The notes: a model not told the origin generated them from the letters alone. Positions 7,142 to 15,435 are shown, counted from the stretch's first letter. The stretch is DNA of 19,358 nt from Oscillospiraceae bacterium (GCA_902789835.1 CADAPN010000018.1:1-19358), one strand, 5' to 3'. A program made the numbers and translations.

Positions 7142-8085
7142 TATGAAATCCGCGGTGCCGGCACCGAAGAGAAGAGCTCCTGAAGCGCGGCCTTCTTGGC
7201 GGCGGCATCCGGCATCTCCTGCGACCAGATCAGGCGGTGCTCGATACAGTCGAAAAAGACAAAGCGAATGTCCTTCGGAAGAACATAGTCCCGCCCCTGA
7301 ATCCAGGCCGTGGCCTTGCTCAGCGCGGTCAGCGCCAGCGAGGCGCGGGGACTTGCCCCCTGGATGATCCGGCCGTCGTTGCGGGTGATGTCACACAGAC
7401 GCACGATATAGTCGATGATCTCATCTTTTACGTAGACCTGATCCGCTTCTTTGCGAATCCGCAGCAGCTCGTCCCGGCTCACGACTTCCTGAACGGTTTC
7501 GGTGCTGATGCCCTTCTGCTTGCGGCGGATCATCTCAATTTCGTCGTCATGGGACGGATACCCCATGGAGAGACGAAGCATGAAGCGGTCCATCTGGGAA
7601 TCGGGAAGCATCTGGGTGCCCTTGGCTCCGGTGGGGTTCTGGGTCGCGATGACGATGAAGGGCTTCGGAACGGGATAGGTGTGGTTGTCGACCGTGACGA
7701 TGCCCTCTTCCATAGCCTGCAGCAGCGCGGACTGGGTCCGGCTGGTGGCGCGGTTGAGCTCGTCGGCAAGGAAAAGATTGCAGAGGACGGCGCCCTTCTG
7801 ATAGTTCATCTTTCCGGTTTCCTTGTCATAGATCGAGAAGCCCGTGATGTCCGAGGGCAGAACGTCCGGTGTAAACTGGACACGGTTATAGTCCAGGCCC
7901 AGGGCCTTCGAGACGGAAATCGCCATGGTGGTCTTCCCGACACCGGGAATATCCTCCATGAGAATATGTCCTCCCGCGATGACGGCCAGAAGAATCTTGA
8001 TGAGGGACTCATCCTTTCCGACGATGACCTTGCTGACCTCGCGGATGATAAGGCGTGCGTTGCCGATGGAATTGATATCAGTCAT
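7141..8085 (-). CDS. MoxR-family AAA+ ATPase
   Basis: Cytoplasmic AAA+ ATPase, 314 residues, the normal length for MoxR proteins. Walker A is EDIPGVGKTT (K51), Walker B is LFLADELNRA (D108, E109), and sensor 1 lies in IATQNPTG (N150). A C-terminal lid domain follows from about residue 210. MoxR proteins act as chaperone-like remodelers, usually of VWA-domain partners; here the DUF58 protein encoded next is the obvious candidate. The start at 8085 has AGGAGC 7 bases upstream and is the first gene after a strong - strand promoter (TTGCCC-17-TATAAT), so it leads the five-gene operon. Identification is secure. Confidence 0.95.
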   Translation of the reverse strand: MTDINSIGNARLIIREVSKVIVGKDESLIKILLAVIAGGHILMEDIPGVGKTTMAISVSKALGLDYNRVQFTPDVLPSDITGFSIYDKETGKMNYQKGAVLCNLFLADELNRATSRTQSALLQAMEEGIVTVDNHTYPVPKPFIVIATQNPTGAKGTQMLPDSQMDRFMLRLSMGYPSHDDEIEMIRRKQKGISTETVQEVVSRDELLRIRKEADQVYVKDEIIDYIVRLCDITRNDGRIIQGASPRASLALTALSKATAWIQGRDYVLPKDIRFVFFDCIEHRLIWSQEMPDAAAKKAALQELFSSVPAPRIS

Positions 8086-8131
8086 GAAAGTGCTCCTGAA
8101 AATGCAGATATACTTTTATAAAAAGCATATC

Positions 8132-8160
8132 ATTATATCATGCTTTTATCCCGCGGGCAA
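8132..8160 (-). promoter_or_regulatory. Sigma-A promoter of the MoxR operon
   Basis: Read on the - strand: -35 TTGCCC (8160-8155), a 17-base spacer, and consensus -10 TATAAT (8137-8132). The predicted start near 8125 leaves a short leader of about 40 bases before the MoxR ATG at 8085. It faces away from the mgtE promoter. Confidence 0.75.
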
Positions 8161-8190
8161 GGGGGATTTGAGCCGCAGGAGATTTTCCCC

Positions 8191-8219
8191 TTGTGTTCCT
8201 CTTCAATTGATGATAAAAT
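8191..8219 (+). promoter_or_regulatory. Sigma-A promoter of the mgtE operon
   Basis: -35 TTGTGT (8191-8196), a 17-base spacer, and -10 TAAAAT (8214-8219). Transcription would start near 8226, leaving a leader of about 29 bases before the mgtE ATG. That leader is too short for an M-box magnesium riboswitch. Confidence 0.7.
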
Positions 8220-8254
8220 ACATTGTTTCAAGATGATGCAGGGGAGGCGAGAAG

Positions 8255-9676
8255 ATGGACGAAAACGTTCACGAAGCTGCTCAAAATGAAGCGATGGACT
8301 ACGAAGCGATTCAGGAACAGCGCAATGACGAACTGATCTCCCTTCTGGACAGCCGCAGCATGCGTACACTCAAACAGCGGATGGAAGAGATGAACGAGTT
8401 TGACGTGGCGGAATTTCTTTCCGGGATCGAAGACAACCGCATGCCGATGGTCTTCCGCCTGCTCTCGAAAGAGACCGCCGCCGATGTCTTCGCCAACTTT
8501 GATGCACCGGATCAGGAACGCATTATCAACTCCATGACCGACTCGGAACTGGCCGGGATCATCGAAGAACTGTACGTGGACGACGCGGTGGACATGATGG
8601 AGGAGCTTCCGGCCAATGTGGTCAAGCGTGTCATGCGCACCGCCACGCCGCAGACCCGGGCGCTGATCAACCAGTATCTCCACTACCCGGAGGACTCCGC
8701 CGGCAGCATCATGACCTCGGAGTTTGTGGATCTGAAGAAGTACATGAGCGTGAAGGAATCCTTTGCCCGGATCCGGCGAATCGGTGAGGACAAGGAGACC
8801 ATCTACATCTGCTTTGTCATCTCCGCCCATCGGAAGCTGGAAGGCATTGTCACGGTCAAGGATCTGCTTCTGGCCGACGACGACGCCATTGTCGAAGACC
8901 TGATGGACCGCAACGTCATCTTCGCCACCACGACGGAGGACCAGGAGAGCGTTTCCGAAAAGTTCTCGGACTATGACCTGATGGCACTTCCGGTGGTGGA
9001 CACCGAAGGCCGCCTGGTGGGCATCGTCACCGTTGACGACATCATCGACGTCATGGAACAGGAGACCACGGAGGACTTCGAACTCATGGCCGCCATGACG
9101 CCTTCGGACAAGCCCTATTCCCGAAGCACCATTCTGGAGATCTGGAAAAACCGCATCCCCTGGCTCATGTTCCTGATGCTCTCGGCCACCTTTACCAGCA
9201 TGATCCTGACCCATTTTGAAGACATGCTGGCGGTTCAGGCGGCGCTGATCGCGTTTATTCCCACCCTGATGGGCACCGGCGGTAACAGCGGCGCCCAGGC
9301 CAGCACCGCGGTCATCCGCTCGCTGTCCCTGGGGGATACCGAGCCGAAAGACGCCTTCAGTGTCATGTGGAAGGAGTTCCGGGTGGCCTTTCTCTGCGGT
9401 GTGACGCTCTGCGCGGTGAATTTTGTCAAGATGCTGGTCCTGGACGGAATGATCATGCACAATGACGGCATCACGGTCTCCGTGGCCCTGACCGTAAGTC
9501 TTGCGATTCTGTTTATCGTCATCTTTGCCAAGGTGGTGGGCAGCATGCTGCCGATTGCCGCGGAAAAGATCGGCGTCGACCCGGCGGTCATGGCAAATCC
9601 GCTGATCTCCACCGTTACCGACACGGTTTCCCTGCTGATCTATATCTACATGGCAAAACTGATCCTGCATATTTGA
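8255..9676 (+). CDS. mgtE: Magnesium transporter MgtE
   Basis: Mg2+-gated magnesium channel/transporter, 473 residues, a full-length family member. Order of parts: an N-terminal helical MgtE_N domain (about 25-140, with DAVDMMEELPANVVKRVM), two CBS domains (about 150-275, with GIVTVKDLLLAD and GIVTVDDIIDVME), a connecting helix, then five membrane helices. The pore region GTGGNSGAQASTAVIR and the last-helix stretch GVDPAVMANPLISTVTDTVS contain the conserved family residues, including the Asp of the DPA motif. In known structures the cytoplasmic domains close the pore when internal Mg2+ is high. Start at 8255 with GGGGAGG 7 bases upstream. First gene of a five-gene + strand transport operon with 9 bases before the next gene. 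Confidence 0.96.
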   Translation: MDENVHEAAQNEAMDYEAIQEQRNDELISLLDSRSMRTLKQRMEEMNEFDVAEFLSGIEDNRMPMVFRLLSKETAADVFANFDAPDQERIINSMTDSELAGIIEELYVDDAVDMMEELPANVVKRVMRTATPQTRALINQYLHYPEDSAGSIMTSEFVDLKKYMSVKESFARIRRIGEDKETIYICFVISAHRKLEGIVTVKDLLLADDDAIVEDLMDRNVIFATTTEDQESVSEKFSDYDLMALPVVDTEGRLVGIVTVDDIIDVMEQETTEDFELMAAMTPSDKPYSRSTILEIWKNRIPWLMFLMLSATFTSMILTHFEDMLAVQAALIAFIPTLMGTGGNSGAQASTAVIRSLSLGDTEPKDAFSVMWKEFRVAFLCGVTLCAVNFVKMLVLDGMIMHNDGITVSVALTVSLAILFIVIFAKVVGSMLPIAAEKIGVDPAVMANPLISTVTDTVSLLIYIYMAKLILHI

Positions 9677-9685
9677 GGTGCACCT

Positions 9686-10612
9686 ATGGAATTGTCAACC
9701 CTGCTGAGCAAAATGCTTGTCTTCGTCGTCCTCATGCTCATCGGCTACCTGATGGCACGCCGCGGTGTGATCGGCCCCGCCTTTACCCGCACGGCCAGCA
9801 GTCTGGTCCTGAACGTGTTCATGGTCGGAACGATCCTGAACTCCATGATCTCCACCGGCGCGGAGAGAGACCTCTCCAATCTCCCGGAGATTATCCTTCT
9901 GACTTTCGTGATGACGCTGATCGGCTATGTGACGGCGTGGGCGGTGACCCGGCTGGTCCGGGTGGAAGCCGCCAACGCGCCTTCCTATGAGATCCTGATG
10001 GGTGTCGGCAATTCCATGTTCATCGCACTGCCCATCGCCGGGGCGCTCTATGGCGCCTATGCTGTGTTTATTGTCTCGCTCTCCTGCATCCCCTTCAACG
10101 TTTTTCTCTACTCCTATGGGGTGTGGAGAATCCGGGGAACGGAATCCGGAAAGCTCCGGGTGAAGGATATGTTCAGCATTCCCCTGATCGCGACCCTGCT
10201 GGGGCTTGTGATCCTGCTGGCGGACATCACGGTGCCGAAGGTCATTACGGACATTTTCAGCTCGCTCTCCGGGGCTACGATGCCCATGTCGATGATGGTA
10301 ATCGGCGCGTCGCTTGGTTCGGTGAGCCTGCTGGATGCGTTCCGCAAGCCGAAGCTTGCGGTCCTGAGTGCGGTTCGGCTTCTTCTGATTCCGGTCCTGA
10401 CCTGGGTGATCTGCCGCTTCCTTACGGACGATCCGGTCCTGCTCATGACCTGCATGATCATCGCGGCCGCCCCCAGCGCCGTCATCGTCTCGGTCATCGC
10501 CATCCAGTACGGCCGGGATGGGGTGTTTGCATCTGAAGCGGTCCAGCACAGCACGATCTGCTCGATTGTGACCATTCCGCTGCTGATCCAGATCTTTTCC
10601 AGACTCGGATAA
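9686..10612 (+). CDS. AEC-family (auxin efflux carrier-like) transporter
   Basis: Inner-membrane secondary transporter of the AEC family, 308 residues with about ten membrane helices in two five-helix halves. The N-terminus (LLSKMLVFVVLMLIGYLMAR followed by RGVIGPAFTRTAS) and the middle (GVGNSMFIALPIAGALYG) are typical. The glycine-asparagine stretch in the fourth to fifth helix is characteristic of the family. Bacterial relatives move dicarboxylates such as malate or malonate, or remain uncharacterised. The substrate here is unknown. Start at 9686 with GAGGTG at 9675-9680, which overlaps the mgtE stop, so it is cotranscribed with mgtE. The next gene begins 12 bases on. Confidence 0.88.
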   Translation: MELSTLLSKMLVFVVLMLIGYLMARRGVIGPAFTRTASSLVLNVFMVGTILNSMISTGAERDLSNLPEIILLTFVMTLIGYVTAWAVTRLVRVEAANAPSYEILMGVGNSMFIALPIAGALYGAYAVFIVSLSCIPFNVFLYSYGVWRIRGTESGKLRVKDMFSIPLIATLLGLVILLADITVPKVITDIFSSLSGATMPMSMMVIGASLGSVSLLDAFRKPKLAVLSAVRLLLIPVLTWVICRFLTDDPVLLMTCMIIAAAPSAVIVSVIAIQYGRDGVFASEAVQHSTICSIVTIPLLIQIFSRLG

Positions 10613-10624
10613 GGAGAAGCGAGC

Positions 10625-11236
10625 ATGCATATTCCGCAGAGTGATACCAGCGCCATGGAGATCCTGAGCTTCCAGGAAGCCGGAATCCGCAGCAGCAGGG
10701 AAGACTATGACCGTGAGAAGTGGCTCTATATCCCGGATTTCTATACGGAGTACCGTTACGTTCTCGGGACGAGGGGGGAGTACCCGGTGATCTGCGCGGG
10801 GATCAACCCGTCCACCGCCGAACCGGACAATCTCGACCCGACGCTGAAGTCCGTGTCGCGCATCGCGGCCGCCAATGCCTTTGACAGCTGGCTGATGTTC
10901 AACGTCTATGCCCAGCGGGCCACACGGCCGGACGACATGGACACGCAGCGCAATGAGCGCCTGCATCACGAGAACATGGAGGCTTTCCGCGCCCTGCTGC
11001 AGATGGCGGCATCCGGCGGCCGGACGCCGGTGGTGTGGGCGGCCTGGGGCGCCATCATTGAAAAACGGGCATGGCTCCGGGATTGTGTCCGGGACATGTT
11101 CCAGATTGGTCAGGACTTCGGCGCTCAGTGGGTCTGTGCGGGGAAGTGCTCCAAGGCCGGACATCCGCACCATCCGCTTTATCTCCGAAAGGATGAACTG
11201 TTTCATCCCTTTGACATGGGAGGATATCTGCAGTGA
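10625..11236 (+). CDS. DUF1643 domain protein
   Basis: A 203-residue soluble protein of the DUF1643 family, whose biochemical function is not established. Family features are visible: a central GINPSTAEPDNLDPTLKSV stretch, FNVYAQRAT, VVWAAWG, and a C-terminal GKCSKAGHPHHPLYL. The conserved NPS, DPT and HPxHP residues hint at a catalytic or nucleotide-binding pocket, but that is inference. No membrane helix or signal is seen. AAGGAG overlaps the previous stop (10611-10616) and gives about 8 bases of spacing. Its TGA overlaps the GTG start of trkA (GTGA), so it is translationally coupled to the potassium system, an unusual partner for this family. Confidence 0.85.
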   Translation: MHIPQSDTSAMEILSFQEAGIRSSREDYDREKWLYIPDFYTEYRYVLGTRGEYPVICAGINPSTAEPDNLDPTLKSVSRIAAANAFDSWLMFNVYAQRATRPDDMDTQRNERLHHENMEAFRALLQMAASGGRTPVVWAAWGAIIEKRAWLRDCVRDMFQIGQDFGAQWVCAGKCSKAGHPHHPLYLRKDELFHPFDMGGYLQ

Positions 11237-12597
11237 AAATCGTCATTGCCGGTACAGGCAAGGTAGGCCGCACCGTGGCGGCGGTTCTCTCGGAAGAGGA
11301 GAACGACGTCACCGTCATCGATCTGGACCCCGAAACCGTCTCTCAGGTGTCGAACGACCTCGACGTCATCTGCGTGGAGGGAAACGCCGCCGATCCTGAG
11401 GCGCTCCGCGGCGCCGGCGTCGGCGCGGCGGACCTTGTGGTGGCCGCGACGGAAAAGGATGAAGTGAATATGGTCTGCGGCATTGCGTCCCGAAAGCTGG
11501 GGGCCAAACACGTGATCGCCCGGATCCGGGACCCGCTGTATCTGCACCAGGTGTCCTTTCTGCGCGATGCCATGGGCCTTTCCCAGATCATCAATCCGGA
11601 ATATGAGTGCGCCAAGGAGATCTCGCGGATTCTGCGCTTCCCGGGGGCATCCCGGGTGGACGCTTTTTCCAAAGGCAGTGTCGAGATCGTTGAGCATCGA
11701 ATCCCGGAAAAGGGTGCGCTGGACGGCGTCCTGCTGCGGGATCTCGGCACGCGTTTCGGCGCACGGGTCCTGGTTGCCCTGGTGGAGCGGGAAGGAAACG
11801 CCCTGATCCCGAACGGCAATACGGTCCTGCGCAGCGGCGACCGGCTCAGCATCACCGGATCTTCCAGAGAGCTGAGAAGGTTTTTTGTCGCCATCGGGGA
11901 GTACAAGCGTCCGGTCAGACGGGTGATGATCATGGGCGGCGGCCGCACGGCGGTCTATCTGACCCGCCTCCTGGAGGACAGCGGCATCGACGTCACAATC
12001 ATCGAACGCAGCCGGGAGCGCTGCGATCTGCTCTGCGATCTGGTGCCCCAGGCCCACATTGTCTGCGGCGACGCCACTTACAGCGATGTGCTGCAGGAGG
12101 ACGGCATCGCCACGACAGACGGATTTGTGGCGCTGACCGGAGATGACGGGGACAACATCATCACCTCGCTCTACGCACGCAGCTGCAGGGTGGAGAAGGT
12201 GGTGACCAAGGTCAATCACGAGCACTTTGCCGACATCCTGAACGATTCCGGCCTGGACAGCATTGTTTCGCCCAAGGAGATTGTCGCGCTGCAGCTTGCG
12301 CGCTATGTCCGCGGGCTGAGCGACTCCGCCGGCAGCAGCGTCGAGACGCTTTACCGCCTGGTGGACGGGAAGGTCGAGGTGCTGGAGTTCCAGGTGCTGG
12401 AAGAGTCCGCCTGTGTTCACGTCCCTCTGCGGGAACTGCATCTGCGGGAGAACGTGCTGATCAGTGCCCTGATCCGCGGTTCGAAGACCATTCTCCCGAA
12501 CGGCAACACCGTGATCATGCCCGGAGACCACGCCATCGTGGTGACGGCGGCGGGCCGCCTGCGCAGCCTGGATGAGATTCTGGAGACCGCCCGATGA
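11233..12597 (+). CDS. trkA: Trk potassium uptake regulatory subunit TrkA
   Basis: Peripheral NAD(H)/nucleotide-binding gating subunit of the Trk/Ktr potassium channel, 454 residues, the double-RCK length typical of TrkA. RCK-N 1 starts with VIAGTGKVGRTVAAVL (GxGxxG) and ends the strand with the acidic residue in VIDLDP; RCK-C 1 is about 135-220. The second RCK-N begins near 232 as VMIMGGGRTAVYLTRLL with the acidic IIERS strand end, and a second RCK-C closes the protein. The second glycine motif (GGGRTA) departs from GxGxxG, so nucleotide binding in that half may differ. Start is GTG at 11233 with GGGAGGA about 9 bases upstream. Its stop overlaps the trkH start by four bases. Confidence 0.95.
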   Translation: MKIVIAGTGKVGRTVAAVLSEEENDVTVIDLDPETVSQVSNDLDVICVEGNAADPEALRGAGVGAADLVVAATEKDEVNMVCGIASRKLGAKHVIARIRDPLYLHQVSFLRDAMGLSQIINPEYECAKEISRILRFPGASRVDAFSKGSVEIVEHRIPEKGALDGVLLRDLGTRFGARVLVALVEREGNALIPNGNTVLRSGDRLSITGSSRELRRFFVAIGEYKRPVRRVMIMGGGRTAVYLTRLLEDSGIDVTIIERSRERCDLLCDLVPQAHIVCGDATYSDVLQEDGIATTDGFVALTGDDGDNIITSLYARSCRVEKVVTKVNHEHFADILNDSGLDSIVSPKEIVALQLARYVRGLSDSAGSSVETLYRLVDGKVEVLEFQVLEESACVHVPLRELHLRENVLISALIRGSKTILPNGNTVIMPGDHAIVVTAAGRLRSLDEILETAR

Positions 12598-14039
12598 ACT
12601 ATCGCATGATCGGCCGGGTCCTTGGACTTATTCTTCTGATCTACGCGGCGCTGATGCTCCTGCCGCTCATCGCGGGGCTCTGCTTCCGGGAGTCGCCGCT
12701 CCCGTTCCTGGGAACCATGGCGGCCGCGACGGTGCCGGGCGGACTTCTCCTGCTCCTGTCAAAGCCGGAGAAGGGAAGCCTCGTCGCCCGCGACGGCTTT
12801 GTGATTGTCGGGCTGGGCTGGATTCTGATTTCCCTGATCGGGGCGCTGCCCTTTGTCCTGTCGGGCAGCATGCCGCATTACATTGACGCGCTGTTTGAGA
12901 CCGTTTCCGGGCTTACAACGACCGGCGCCACGGTGCTGTCCAACTTCGACGGCATGCCGCGCGGCGTAATGTTCTGGCGGGTGTTCACCCACTGGATCGG
13001 CGGCATGGGCGTTCTGGTCTTCCTGATGGCGGTGCTTCCCATGAGCGGGGAACACTCCATGCACATCATGCGTGCCGAGGTTCCCGGGCCGACGGTGGGA
13101 AAGCTCGTCCCCCGCGTCCGCCACACGGCCAGGATCCTCTACATGATCTACATCGCCCTTACGCTCATTGAGGCGCTGGTGCTGCTGATGATGGGCATGA
13201 GCTTCTATGACGCGCTGCTGCACGCGTTTTCGACGGCGGGGACAGGCGGCTTTTCCACCATGTCCAACAGCATTTCCGGCTTCCGCAGTCAGGCGATCGA
13301 GACGGTGCTTGGGGTGTTCATGATCCTCTTCGGCCTGAACTTCAACCTCTATTATCTCATCCTGATCGGCTCTGTCGGCAAAGCGCTGAAGAACGAAGAA
13401 CTGCGGGATTTCCTTCTGCTGATTGCGGCTTCGGTGCTGGTGATCGCCTGCTCGCTGTGGCGGGAAGCCGGGTATTCCTTCCGCTATGCCCTGCATGATG
13501 CGTTCTTCAACGTCACCACGGTGATCAGCACGACCGGCTTCGGCACTTCGGACTTCACCCGCTGGCCGGAGATTTGTAAGTGGGTTCTGATCCTGCTGAT
13601 GTTCTGCGGAGGCTGCGCCGGCAGCACAGGCGGCGGCATCAAGCTCTCCAGGCTGATGATCCTCTTCAAGTCCGTGATGGCGGATCTGCGGCATATCAGC
13701 CGGCCGCGCAACGTGGTCCGGGTCCAGCTGGACGGACAGCGCGTGGAGGGGGAGACCATCCGGGCAACCTATACCTTCGTGTCGCTGTATGTTGTGCTGC
13801 TGGTTGTGTTTTCGCTGCTCCTATCCCTGGACGGGAAGGATATCGCGACCTGTTTCACGGCGTCGCTCTCGTGCCTCTCCAACGTGGGACCGGGCATGAC
13901 CCCGATCATCGGGCCTGCGGGAAACTTTGCGTTCTTCACGGTCCGAAGCAAGCTCCTGCTGTCTCTGGCAATGCTGCTGGGGCGGCTGGAGATCTACCCG
14001 ATTCTGGTGCTTCTGATGCCGCGTACCTGGCGGCGCTGA
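12594..14039 (+). CDS. trkH: Trk potassium transporter membrane subunit TrkH
   Basis: Potassium-translocating membrane subunit, 481 residues, close to the usual TrkH/KtrB length. Four pore loops with the expected glycine filters can be seen: SGLTTTGATVL, FSTAGTGGFSTMSNS, STTGFGTSDF and SNVGPGMTPI. Each lies between two membrane helices, giving the four M1-P-M2 repeats of the family. It has two extra N-terminal helices as in TrkH. Its ATG overlaps the trkA stop (ATGA), so both subunits are made in step. It ends the mgtE-AEC-DUF1643-trkAH operon. No hairpin follows; the next gene starts 55 bases on and may be cotranscribed. Confidence 0.95.
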   Translation: MNYRMIGRVLGLILLIYAALMLLPLIAGLCFRESPLPFLGTMAAATVPGGLLLLLSKPEKGSLVARDGFVIVGLGWILISLIGALPFVLSGSMPHYIDALFETVSGLTTTGATVLSNFDGMPRGVMFWRVFTHWIGGMGVLVFLMAVLPMSGEHSMHIMRAEVPGPTVGKLVPRVRHTARILYMIYIALTLIEALVLLMMGMSFYDALLHAFSTAGTGGFSTMSNSISGFRSQAIETVLGVFMILFGLNFNLYYLILIGSVGKALKNEELRDFLLLIAASVLVIACSLWREAGYSFRYALHDAFFNVTTVISTTGFGTSDFTRWPEICKWVLILLMFCGGCAGSTGGGIKLSRLMILFKSVMADLRHISRPRNVVRVQLDGQRVEGETIRATYTFVSLYVVLLVVFSLLLSLDGKDIATCFTASLSCLSNVGPGMTPIIGPAGNFAFFTVRSKLLLSLAMLLGRLEIYPILVLLMPRTWRR

Positions 14040-14094
14040 GCATCGGTCGGCAGCAATTCTATCTTGTTTATTTGAAAGGTTTTGTATTTCATTT

Positions 14095-15168
14095 ATGATT
14101 TATCTGATTGATTTTGAAAATGTTCACGAAGAGGGCTTCAGCGCCCTGGGACGTCTCGGCGACAAGGATGCGGTTTACTGCTTCTTTACCCGCAACGTCG
14201 CCAAGATCAGTATGTCGGCCCTGGCCGGCATGCGCAGCGGACAGCTGCACTTCATCGAAGCCGAGAGCGGCAAGCAGAGCCTCGATCTGGCGCTGGTCAG
14301 TTTCCTCGGCTACCTGATCGGCACCCGCCCGCAGGAGCTCTACTATGACATCGTGAGCAACGACAACGGTTTTGCCAAGGTGGCCGAGTTCTGGAACAAG
14401 CGCGGCAGCGGCCTGCGTGTCCGGATCCGTAAGACCACCGACCTCAAGCCGAAAGCAGAGCCGGTGAAGCCCCAGCCCGCGGCGAATCCGCAGCGCCGTG
14501 CCCAGGTGCAGAAGACGGTCGCGGAGCAGCCTGCACCCGCTGCAGAACCCGCTGAACCGGCACCGGCGCCCGCGGCGACGGAAGAGCTTGCCGCAAAAAC
14601 CGAACAGGCTTCTGTCGCAGTCGCAGAACCGAAGCAGGAGAGCGGAAGAACCGCTCAGAACAGAACCAGAGGCCGTCAGCGCACCCAGCGCCAGCGCGGC
14701 GCCAAGCAGGAGCAGCAGACGACCGCCTCCGCGGCCGCAGCTGCCGCACCGACTGCGGTAACGGCACCGGCGATGGAAGCGGCGCCCGCTGTGGAAACGG
14801 TCCCGGTTCAGGTGACACCCGTTCCGGTAGAGAAGCTAAGCGAAGAGAAACCAGCGGAACAGGCACCGGCCGAGAAGAAGGCGGAAAAGAGCGCAGAGGC
14901 GAAATCTGCGCCCAAACAGGCGGAGGCCAAGTCTTCCGAGTCCGCCAAGCCGAAAGCAGAGGCAAAACCGCTTGACGCGTCCACAGCTGCCGCGCTGGAG
15001 GCAGCCGGAATCAACGCCGCGGCAACGGAGTTTATTCAGGCCCAGGCGGAGAAATACCGCTCCGACAAGAACATGAAGCAGCTGGTCTACCGGGCCGTCG
15101 TGAAAAAATACGGCCAGAAGATCGGTACGCAGATCTATAACAGCGCGAAGAAGCTGCTCCTGAAATAA
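14095..15168 (+). CDS. PIN-like nuclease-domain protein with long Ala/Pro/Glu/Lys linker
   Basis: A 357-residue soluble protein in three parts. Residues 1-115 look like a PIN/NYN-type nuclease domain: MIYLIDFENV (D6, E8), SGKQSLDLALVSFLGYLIG (D64) and YDIVSNDNGF (D90) supply the acidic metal-binding set. Residues ~117-292 are a low-complexity linker dominated by Ala, Pro, Glu, Lys and Gln, with a short basic RTRGRQRTQRQRG patch. Residues ~293-357 form a helical C-terminus (KQLVYRAVVKKYGQKIGTQIYNSAKKL). Such domains cut or bind RNA, but activity here is not shown. The ribosome binding site is weak (AAAGG, about 15 bases away). It lies 55 bases after trkH, possibly as a read-through product. 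The function is unknown. Confidence 0.8.
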   Translation: MIYLIDFENVHEEGFSALGRLGDKDAVYCFFTRNVAKISMSALAGMRSGQLHFIEAESGKQSLDLALVSFLGYLIGTRPQELYYDIVSNDNGFAKVAEFWNKRGSGLRVRIRKTTDLKPKAEPVKPQPAANPQRRAQVQKTVAEQPAPAAEPAEPAPAPAATEELAAKTEQASVAVAEPKQESGRTAQNRTRGRQRTQRQRGAKQEQQTTASAAAAAAPTAVTAPAMEAAPAVETVPVQVTPVPVEKLSEEKPAEQAPAEKKAEKSAEAKSAPKQAEAKSSESAKPKAEAKPLDASTAAALEAAGINAAATEFIQAQAEKYRSDKNMKQLVYRAVVKKYGQKIGTQIYNSAKKLLLK

Positions 15169-15215
15169 GAAACAGGGGATACCATACTGCTTGTCAGTAT
15201 AATCTGCCGCGTGAT

Positions 15216-15247
15216 CTCAATCTCCCCGCCGCGGGCGGGGAGATTGA
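15216..15247 (+). terminator. Hairpin after the PIN-like gene
   Basis: A 13-bp perfect stem, extendable to 14 (15217-15230 with 15234-15247), with 3-base loop GCG lies 49 bases after the PIN-like stop. Its core is almost identical to the hairpin at 2788-2816. There is no clear U-tract (ACTTGAAACG), so it is a probable rather than certain terminator. A smaller 6-bp hairpin (15184-15200) lies between the stop codon and this one. Confidence 0.6.
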
Positions 15248-15287
15248 CTTGAAACGCATTTCATTGAGGATTATACCAGGAAGATAC

Positions 15288-15316
15288 TTGCACTGTGAGG
15301 TAAAATCTGTTATAAT
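15288..15316 (+). promoter_or_regulatory. Promoter of tRNA-Ser
   Basis: -35 TTGCAC (15288-15293), a 17-base spacer, and consensus -10 TATAAT (15311-15316). The mature tRNA begins 13 bases after the -10 box, so the primary transcript has a very short 5' leader. Confidence 0.88.
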
Positions 15317-15328
15317 CCCTTTGCTCAT

Positions 15329-15417
15329 GGAGGGTTACCGAAGCGGTCACAACGGGGCGGTCTTGAAAACCGTTAGGGCGAAAGTCCACAGGGGTTCGAA
15401 TCCCTTACCCTCCGCCA
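15329..15417 (+). tRNA. tRNA-Ser (anticodon UGA)
   Basis: An 89-base class II tRNA with encoded CCA. The acceptor stem is GGAGGGT (15329-15335) with ACCCTCC (15407-15413), discriminator G and CCA at 15415-15417. The anticodon loop CTTGAAA gives TGA at 15364-15366, closed by GCGGT/ACCGT. The long variable arm TAGGGCGAAAGTCCACA region and the T-arm GGGGTTCGAATCCC fit serine tRNA. It reads UCA and, by wobble, other UCN codons. Confidence 0.96.
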
Positions 15418-15435
15418 ATCCGCGGTGAAAACCGC

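Noticed and set aside
8228..9670. 480-codon - strand frame opposite mgtE
   Set aside because: His/Asp/Gly-rich shadow; the + strand shows complete MgtE domains, promoter and ribosome binding site.
14458..14970. Repetitive Ala/Pro/Glu/Lys-coding stretch as a tandem repeat or CRISPR-like array
   Set aside because: The bias is compositional at the protein level; no regular repeat unit or spacer pattern is seen in the DNA.
15400..15417. tRNA-Ser 3' end as an integration attachment site
   Set aside because: I looked for a second copy of the tRNA 3' end downstream and found none in the window. There is also no integrase gene.
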